Below, one piece after another: positions 58,476-64,000 of a DNA stretch of 64,000 bases. The stretch comes from an uncultured Francisella sp. (GTDB taxonomy: Bacteria; Pseudomonadota; Gammaproteobacteria; Burkholderiales; Neisseriaceae): NCBI GenBank assembly GCA_943914555.1, contig CALUCM010000002.1, forward strand, positions 14,867-78,866, read 5' to 3'. Under the pieces are notes generated by a model that saw nothing but the letters and a program-made list of their open reading frames with translations, was not told the DNA's origin and ran no database searches. A program made the position numbers and the translations under genes. Each line of letters opens with the position of its first letter. Within the stretch, counting starts at the first letter, position 1.

Positions 58476-61226
58476 ATGAATTCAATTTTGCTACTGACTA
58501 TCTTTTTGCTAATAGCACTGTTATTAGCTTTATATTTTTTGCAACAACGTTTGCGACAACGCTTTGATGCTGATCTTGTTTCTTTAAAAAGTTCTATTAA
58601 AAATGAAAACCTGCGCAGCTTACGCCCTACAGTAGGCAAAACACGGTTAAGACAACGCCTGCTTGAGAGGTCCAATAGCTATTTTACCCAATTAAGTCAA
58701 TTTAAAAAAGAGCACTACGCAACGCAGACTAAGAAGAAAAAAATGAAAACTCCTACTAACAGTTACTCACTATTTGAGCCGATACAGACAGAAAAACCTG
58801 AAGTGAAGCAAGTTTCTTTATCAGACAAGCAGGCAACAAGCCTTGATGTAAAGATGCGGACTGTTAATGGCGATAAGACAGATGTTAATTTTTCTGCTTT
58901 ATCTGATTATCGGGTGATTTCTAAGGATGATATTGCGCATTTTCATTTACGTCGTCAAATTTTATTGCCTGAAAAGAGATCTCGCAGTCGGCTCTTTATG
59001 GCAAAGCAAGATCAGGTCACCAGCCTTCGTAAGGAAAAAGTACGTGAGTTTCATAGACGACCTATTGAAGAGGCGATTAAGCATCAAGATGATGAAAAGA
59101 ATACTTCAAAGCAAACAAATACTACTTCTGCAAATCGGGTGATTAGTGCAGATGAAATCAAGCATAATTTATTAAGACTAAGGCAAGTACGCCGGCAAGA
59201 TGGGACAAGAGACAGTGCTGTTATTGAGAGAATGCAGCAGACCATTGCACCAGAAGAGATCTATCGCAATTTGCAGGGCAGTAGTTCGCCACTAGTGGCT
59301 AGAGATGTCAAGCAGCAAAGTGCTGCTAGTTTATCTGGCCGCAAAAGTATTATTCCGCACTCGGCGATTTATCGCGTGCCTCAAGCAGAAACTTTGCAGG
59401 AAAACAAGCCTATTTCCAGCCAGTTTACCCCTATCCAATCATTCACACAGCAGCAGCCAAAGGAAAGTAGCAGCGCCTCTTCATATGCTAGGAAACGTCA
59501 CTCATATGAGAAATCTCTTTCAACTGATCACGTTGATGACCAGATATCTCAAGAAAATAACTTAAATACCAAGCAAGAGGTCAAGCATATCATTAGACAA
59601 GAAAAAATAAATCAGCAGTTAGCAGATCAATCTTCATCGTCGTTGATTACAGCTGGTACTAGGGATACACCAGAGAGTTTTACACGTAGAAAACAAGTCG
59701 ATGATATCCAACAAACGTATCTTAGTTCTGGAGAAATATATTACCGACCACCGATTCATTTATTGACACCACCTGAAAAGCAGCTTGATACAAAACAAGA
59801 GAGTCAGGAAGAAGTCGTGGTGCGTGGAAAATTGATTGAAGATAAATTGGCTGAGTTTAAAGTAAAAGTTAAGGTAACAGATGCTTATGCTGGTCCCGTA
59901 GTCACACGCTATGATATTGAACCAGATATTGGCGTGCGTGGCAATCAAGTGGTCAACTTAGAGAAAGACTTAGCTAGAGCTTTAGGTTGCGCTTCTATCC
60001 GTATTGTTGACACGATACCTGGAAAAACATGTATGGGTCTTGAGTTACCCAATGAACGCCGTCAGGTCATTCGTTTGGCAGAAATATTTAATAGCAACAC
60101 GTTCTTGGAAAGTAAGTCAAAACTTCCATTGGCATTGGGGCAAGATATTACGGGTACACCTGTGGTGATTGATTTAGCGAAATCCCCGCATTTATTAGTT
60201 GCAGGGACCACAGGTTCTGGAAAATCCGTCGGCATTAATGCCATGATTTTATCGATACTATATCAATCAACACCGGATGAAGTGCGTTTGATTATGATTG
60301 ATCCTAAAATGCTAGAGCTAAGTATCTATGAAGATATTCCGCATTTACTTGCACCTGTGGTTACAGACATGAAGTTGGCACCTAATGCACTCATTTGGTG
60401 CGTTAATGAGATGGAAAAGCGTTATAAAATTATGAGTCATTTGGGTGTACGTCATATTCTTGGCTTTAATCAAAAGTTAAAAGAAGCAAAAGAAAGAGGT
60501 GAGACAATTGCTAATCCTTTTAGCTTGACGCCTAATGAGCCTGAACCTTTAGAGCATTTTCCTTATATTGTTTTGGTCATTGATGAATTTGCAGATTTGA
60601 TGATGAGTACAGGTAAGAAAATTGAAGAACTAATTGCTCGATTGGCGCAAAAAGCCCGTGCCGCTGGGATTCATTTGATTTTAGCCACTCAACGTCCTTC
60701 AGTTGATGTGATTACTGGTTTGATCAAAGCAAATATTCCTTCAAGAATTGCTTTTCAGGTGTCAAGTAAGATAGATAGCCGGACTATTTTGGATCAAACC
60801 GGTGCAGAAAGTTTACTTGGTATGGGGGATATGCTGTACACCAAGGGTTTTGGTCAACCACTACGCATTCATGGTGCTTTTGTGGCAGATGATGAGGTAC
60901 ATCGTGTAGTTGAATACCTCAAGTCCCAGGCAACTCCTGATTATATCGATGATATTTTAAGTGCCGGGGTAGACGAAGATGATTTATTTAATCAAAGTGG
61001 CGGACAATCAGGGGAGGAGCTTGATGAATTATATGATGAAGCCGTTAATACAGTATTAACACATCAGAAAGCCAGTATTTCGTTTGTGCAGCGTAATTTA
61101 AGAATAGGCTATAATCGCGCTGCGCGCCTTATCGAGCAAATGGAAGCAGATGGCATTGTCTCAGCTCCTGAAAATAATGGTGTTCGCACGATTTTAAGTC
61201 GATTACCTTCTAAGGAAATAATATAA
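58476..61226 (+). CDS. ftsK: DNA translocase FtsK with a single N-terminal membrane segment
   Basis: 916 residues. Only one hydrophobic segment (about 3-21) is visible where FtsK normally has four. A long Gln/Ser/Lys-rich linker runs to about residue 430, then the motor: alpha region ([19 protein letters not shown]), Walker A GTTGSGKS (about 576), Walker [13 protein letters not shown] (about 695), and a C-terminal gamma winged helix ([20 protein letters not shown]) that reads KOPS sites. It moves DNA during chromosome dimer resolution. The reduced anchor is unusual and recalls the ZipA layout. Confidence 0.93.
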   Translation: MNSILLLTIFLLIALLLALYFLQQRLRQRFDADLVSLKSSIKNENLRSLRPTVGKTRLRQRLLERSNSYFTQLSQFKKEHYATQTKKKKMKTPTNSYSLFEPIQTEKPEVKQVSLSDKQATSLDVKMRTVNGDKTDVNFSALSDYRVISKDDIAHFHLRRQILLPEKRSRSRLFMAKQDQVTSLRKEKVREFHRRPIEEAIKHQDDEKNTSKQTNTTSANRVISADEIKHNLLRLRQVRRQDGTRDSAVIERMQQTIAPEEIYRNLQGSSSPLVARDVKQQSAASLSGRKSIIPHSAIYRVPQAETLQENKPISSQFTPIQSFTQQQPKESSSASSYARKRHSYEKSLSTDHVDDQISQENNLNTKQEVKHIIRQEKINQQLADQSSSSLITAGTRDTPESFTRRKQVDDIQQTYLSSGEIYYRPPIHLLTPPEKQLDTKQESQEEVVVRGKLIEDKLAEFKVKVKVTDAYAGPVVTRYDIEPDIGVRGNQVVNLEKDLARALGCASIRIVDTIPGKTCMGLELPNERRQVIRLAEIFNSNTFLESKSKLPLALGQDITGTPVVIDLAKSPHLLVAGTTGSGKSVGINAMILSILYQSTPDEVRLIMIDPKMLELSIYEDIPHLLAPVVTDMKLAPNALIWCVNEMEKRYKIMSHLGVRHILGFNQKLKEAKERGETIANPFSLTPNEPEPLEHFPYIVLVIDEFADLMMSTGKKIEELIARLAQKARAAGIHLILATQRPSVDVITGLIKANIPSRIAFQVSSKIDSRTILDQTGAESLLGMGDMLYTKGFGQPLRIHGAFVADDEVHRVVEYLKSQATPDYIDDILSAGVDEDDLFNQSGGQSGEELDELYDEAVNTVLTHQKASISFVQRNLRIGYNRAARLIEQMEADGIVSAPENNGVRTILSRLPSKEII

Positions 61227-61251
61227 TTTATACAGGAATAGAAATACCTAT

Positions 61252-61887
61252 ATGTTTACTGGCATCGTACAGGGTACAGGTCGCTTAATGCGGGTTGAGA
61301 TGCATCCTAAAGAATCATCGCGAACCCATTGGGTGCAGCTGCCGGCAGGTTATGATAGAAATTTATGTGTGGGCGCTTCTGTTGCACATAATGGCTGTTG
61401 TTTGACTGTTGCCAGAAAAAAAGAAGGCTTATTTGCTTTTCACTTAATGGAAGAGACCCTAAAGAAAACAAATTTAGCTTGTCTTCAAGAAGGAGATGAG
61501 ATCAATATTGAGCGTGCCTTGAAAATGGGAGATGAAATTGGTGGACATCTCATGAGTGGGCATATCATAGGCACTTTAGCAATTATTCATATTAATAGAA
61601 AAGAAAGTAGTTGTGCTTTTCATTTTGCATTGCCAAGTATTTTTAAGCCTTATGTGTTAAGTAAAGGTTATATTGGCTTAAATGGTTGTAGTCTAACGAT
61701 TGGTGAAGTAGGGAATGATTATTTTGTAGTTTATCTTATTCCAGAGACCTTGCAGCGAACTACCTTTAAATATAGTCAAAAGGGTGATTTGGTTAATCTT
61801 GAAATAGACAGTCAAACACAAGCTGTGGTAGATACGACACGTCGTGTTTTAAGTGAGTTAAAACAAAAAGACAACTTAAAGCTATAA
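61252..61887 (+). CDS. ribE: Riboflavin synthase alpha chain
   Basis: 211 residues. It starts MFTGIVQGTG as the family does; two lumazine-binding barrels follow, with VAHNGCCLTV in the first and GLNGCSLTIG in the second. It dismutates two lumazines to riboflavin. Called ribC in E. coli. Confidence 0.95.
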   Translation: MFTGIVQGTGRLMRVEMHPKESSRTHWVQLPAGYDRNLCVGASVAHNGCCLTVARKKEGLFAFHLMEETLKKTNLACLQEGDEINIERALKMGDEIGGHLMSGHIIGTLAIIHINRKESSCAFHFALPSIFKPYVLSKGYIGLNGCSLTIGEVGNDYFVVYLIPETLQRTTFKYSQKGDLVNLEIDSQTQAVVDTTRRVLSELKQKDNLKL

Positions 61888-61952
61888 AATTTAATCATGA
61901 AATCAGCTGATTCCCTAACCATGTTTCATAAAATGTGTTTTTAGGAAAGACT

Positions 61953-62885
61953 ATGACTGTTAGAAAAAAAATAGTAAAAAGATCTCATCATTCTCACCTG
62001 GGAGCGCGTCATGCCAAGCGTATGGTGTTACGGACACCCAACCAACATATTCAAAAAAAGTCGGCACGCTTACGCAAAGAAAGGATCAACAAAAATAGAT
62101 TAGAACCACAGCGATTACAGAAAATCTTGGCCAACTCTGGCTTAGGCTCTAGGCGTGATATGGAGAAACTTATTGAGAAAGGGCAGGTGAGCATTAATGG
62201 TAGAATTGCTCAATTAGGGGATAAGGTAAGTCCGAGCGATGAGGTATTGATTAACCGTCGGCGCCGATTAAAACTTAATTTTGCTGATCGTTTGCCCCGT
62301 ATCCTGTTGTATCATAAAGAAGTGGGAGAGCTTGTTTCAAGAGATGATCCACGTTGCAGACAAACCGTATTTACGCGTATTCCACTTTTAAAAGATCAAA
62401 GATGGCGCGTAATAGGGCGCTTAGATATGAATACTTCCGGTTTATTGATTTTTACCACTTCCGGTGATTTAGTCAATCGATTTTCTCATCCACGCTTTGC
62501 CATTGATCGTGAATATGCAGTGAGAGTCAAAGGTATTTTGACTATAGAGCAGATGCATCAACTTACGCATGAAGGTATTATGTTGTCAGATGGTTTGGCT
62601 AAAGTGGCAAGTATTAAAGAGCGTCAAGTGACCGATGAGCACAGCCAGTATCGTTGGTATAACCTGGTCTTACAAGAAGGGCGTAATCGTGAGGTTCGCC
62701 GTATATTTGAATTTTTTGGTTTAATGGTAAGTCGTTTGATTCGCACACGATTTGGGCCAATTACCATTCCACCACGTTTGAAATCAGGGTTGTACTATGA
62801 ATTAAATGAAGTAGAAGTAGAGTATGTTTTAAAAGAAATGGATGTGTTAAAAAATATTAATAAAAGGTTTTTATATAGCTATTAA
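61953..62885 (+). CDS. rluB: 23S rRNA pseudouridine synthase, RluB-like
   Basis: About 310 residues from the ATG at 61953 behind AGGAAAG. A basic N-terminal extension (about 45 residues), an S4 RNA-binding domain (RLQKILANSGLGSRRDMEKLI), and a catalytic domain with Asp in IGRLDMNTSGLLIFT. C-terminal EGRNREVRRIFEFFG is typical of the RluB/E/F group; RluB fits best by size. Confidence 0.88.
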   Translation: MTVRKKIVKRSHHSHLGARHAKRMVLRTPNQHIQKKSARLRKERINKNRLEPQRLQKILANSGLGSRRDMEKLIEKGQVSINGRIAQLGDKVSPSDEVLINRRRRLKLNFADRLPRILLYHKEVGELVSRDDPRCRQTVFTRIPLLKDQRWRVIGRLDMNTSGLLIFTTSGDLVNRFSHPRFAIDREYAVRVKGILTIEQMHQLTHEGIMLSDGLAKVASIKERQVTDEHSQYRWYNLVLQEGRNREVRRIFEFFGLMVSRLIRTRFGPITIPPRLKSGLYYELNEVEVEYVLKEMDVLKNINKRFLYSY

Positions 62886-63008
62886 TATTTTAGTTATTGA
62901 TTTTTGCTTGTCTTTACTAGGAAAAGATGGGACAATAAGCCCACTTAGGGCTGTCATTTGGCCGCGCCCGTATAAAAACCCTACAAATTAGAGCAAAGAG
63001 AGAAAGAT

Positions 63009-63293
63009 ATGAGAAAGTTGCTATTACTTAGTTTGATGACGTTAAGCACCTCTGTGTGCGTCAATGCAAACGTTTATGAGGTTATTTCAAGATCCTTGGG
63101 TCGTGATGTTGTTGATGTTGATAAAGTAAGAGAAAAGGCTCAGGCTGAGCAGACAAAACAAATTAAGGATAACGTAAACAACAGCATACAGAAACAGTGC
63201 CTTAAGATACATATTTTTAAAGATTTTTTCATTTGCCCACCAGTAACTCATGGTAAGGTCAATGGTGCTATTGACGGTGCAGGCGGAGACTGA
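63009..63293 (+). CDS. Small secreted CLKI/CPPVT protein, copy 1
   Basis: 94 residues with a Sec signal peptide (LLLLSLMTLSTSVCVNA). The mature part has a charged, helix-prone stretch (KVREKAQAEQTKQIKDNVNN) and then CLKIHIFKDFFICPPVTHGKV... broken here into CLKI, six residues, FFICPPVT. Two cysteines could form one disulfide. GAGAGAAAG precedes the ATG. A paralogue follows 75 bp after the stop. I do not recognise a known family. Confidence 0.72.
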   Translation: MRKLLLLSLMTLSTSVCVNANVYEVISRSLGRDVVDVDKVREKAQAEQTKQIKDNVNNSIQKQCLKIHIFKDFFICPPVTHGKVNGAIDGAGGD

Positions 63294-63368
63294 TTGCTGT
63301 CATCGCGTTTTTAGGTCTAGTAGAAATTAGTGGAGATGTTTTTTTATAGTTTAGCGAAAGGAAAAAGT

Positions 63369-63584
63369 ATGAAGAAAGCACTTATTATGAGTCTCATAGC
63401 CGCTAGTACTGTTTTTTATGCTCATGCTGGGTTTCATATTGAGCAAAAAGCGAAAAATAAGGCGAAAGATTTTATTTTTAGTCAATTAGATCAAACCTGC
63501 TTGAAAATTGATTTAGGTGATACTCTTTACTTCTGTCCTCCTGTGACAAAAAGTAAAATAACTAAAGCAGTTGATAATATATAA
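63369..63584 (+). CDS. Small secreted CLKI/CPPVT protein, copy 2
   Basis: 71 residues from the ATG at 63369, which has AAAGGAAAAAG before it. Signal peptide (LIMSLIAASTVFYAHA/G), a lysine-rich stretch, then CLKIDLGDTLYFCPPVTKSK. Spacing of the cysteines (12 residues apart) and the KxxxAxD ending agree with copy 1, so the pair is a family. The unit ends at a strong terminator. Confidence 0.72.
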   Translation: MKKALIMSLIAASTVFYAHAGFHIEQKAKNKAKDFIFSQLDQTCLKIDLGDTLYFCPPVTKSKITKAVDNI

Positions 63585-63613
63585 AAAACTTTTATTATCT
63601 ATATTAGTCAGGT

Positions 63614-63652
63614 AAAAAAGCCGCTTGTTTAATTAGTAAGCGGCTCTTTTTT
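63614..63652 (+). terminator. Rho-independent terminator after the CLKI/CPPVT pair
   Basis: An 8-bp perfect stem AGCCGCTT...AAGCGGCT with an 11-base loop and a following CTTTTTT; A6 on the left side makes it usable from either strand. Confidence 0.9.
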
Positions 63653-63932
63653 GTTGTATTACTCGATAGACTAGACACTAATTAATTGATGTAATTTTAA
63701 AATTTAGTGACTAGCAAGCTCTTCTTAATAAATAATCAATGTTTTCTTTATCTAAAGTCATTGGTAATTAATTCTTTTTTTATCACTTTATTATTGCTAT
63801 TAATCACATAAAAACATGTTTGTTTTTATCTTCTACTTGATACAATTAGATAGCGTTTATGAGAAGGACGTAATGAATCTGGTAAAACCTGCAACCTTGA
63901 TCAAAATATCTTCATTAAGGAGTGGTCTATCC
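63653..63932. other. Intergenic region at the right end
   Basis: AT-rich with no long frame. A 35-codon frame starts at 63873 behind AGAAGGACG but overlaps the likely gene end on the minus strand; I do not call it. Confidence 0.4.
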
Positions 63933-64000
63933 TTATTGGGATCTGGCTTTGCCTATTGTTTTTTCTGCTTCATCAAATAGATCTTTGGGTGTCTTGATTA
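63933..64000 (-). CDS. Possible C-terminal end of a gene running in from the right edge
   Basis: The minus strand is open from the window edge to a TAA at 63933-63935 and reads KTPKDLFDEAEKTIGKARSQ, which looks like a protein end. Too short to identify. Confidence 0.3.
   Translation of the reverse strand, partial: IKTPKDLFDEAEKTIGKARSQ

Noticed and set aside
63873..63980. 35-codon plus-strand frame with a fair ribosome site
   Set aside because: It overlaps a likely coding end on the other strand and has no recognisable features.
1..64000. CRISPR array, insertion sequence or prophage
   Set aside because: No regularly spaced repeats, transposase, integrase or phage structural gene is visible in the window.

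Overview
The window comes from an AT-rich Gram-negative gammaproteobacterium. It has LPS genes (lptE, waaA), a surE-pcm-nlpD block, a class Ia ribonucleotide reductase with its own ferredoxin (nrdA-nrdB-yfaE type), trmA, ttcA, FtsK and lipobox lipoproteins. HPr kinase next to PtsN, GatCAB together with GlnRS, and an ECF-type vitamin transporter argue against a close relative of E. coli. I cannot name the family or genus from sequence alone.

Layout. 1-3.6 kb: two adjacent M13 metallopeptidases, the first cut by the window edge. 3.6-6.1 kb: an eight-segment membrane protein with an internal duplication, an unknown protein and an alpha/beta hydrolase. 6.1-11.3 kb: surE-pcm-nlpD (no rpoS follows), ubiA, ptsN-hprK. 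11.5-14.5 kb: two tandem secreted lipase-like paralogues; the second has a frameshift in its signal peptide. 14.6-30 kb: core genes plsY, folB, nadK, recN, the nrd operon, rarA, gatCAB, lptE-holA, era and rnc. 30.1-31.2 kb: a tRNA-Arg/tRNA-Glu pair behind a perfect sigma-70 promoter, then ubiC. 31.4-37.4 kb: an accessory region on both sides of recG with small secreted or lipid-anchored glycine-rich, collagen-like proteins, gene remnants and frameshifted copies. 37.7-42.4 kb: fau, glnS, cutA, purM, ttcA. 42.5-44 kb: a two-gene restriction-modification cassette. 44-51.4 kb: trmA, gcvT-gcvH-pgk-waaA-dinG. 51.4-54.3 kb: a three-gene ECF transporter. 54.3-62.9 kb: ribD, a lipoprotein, aroE, fumC, an unusual ftsK, ribE and rluB. 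63-63.6 kb: two paralogous small secreted proteins sharing a CLKI...CPPVT motif, closed by a strong terminator.

Most genes are housekeeping: nucleotide reduction, folate and riboflavin synthesis, ubiquinone, LPS, tRNA charging and modification, DNA repair. The least explained parts are the glycine-rich family (31.4-33.6 kb on the minus strand and 36.2-36.9 kb on the plus strand) and the CLKI/CPPVT pair. The glycine-rich locus looks like repeated duplication of a two-gene module (one secreted, one lipoprotein) followed by decay, with one member switched out of frame at an A8 tract.
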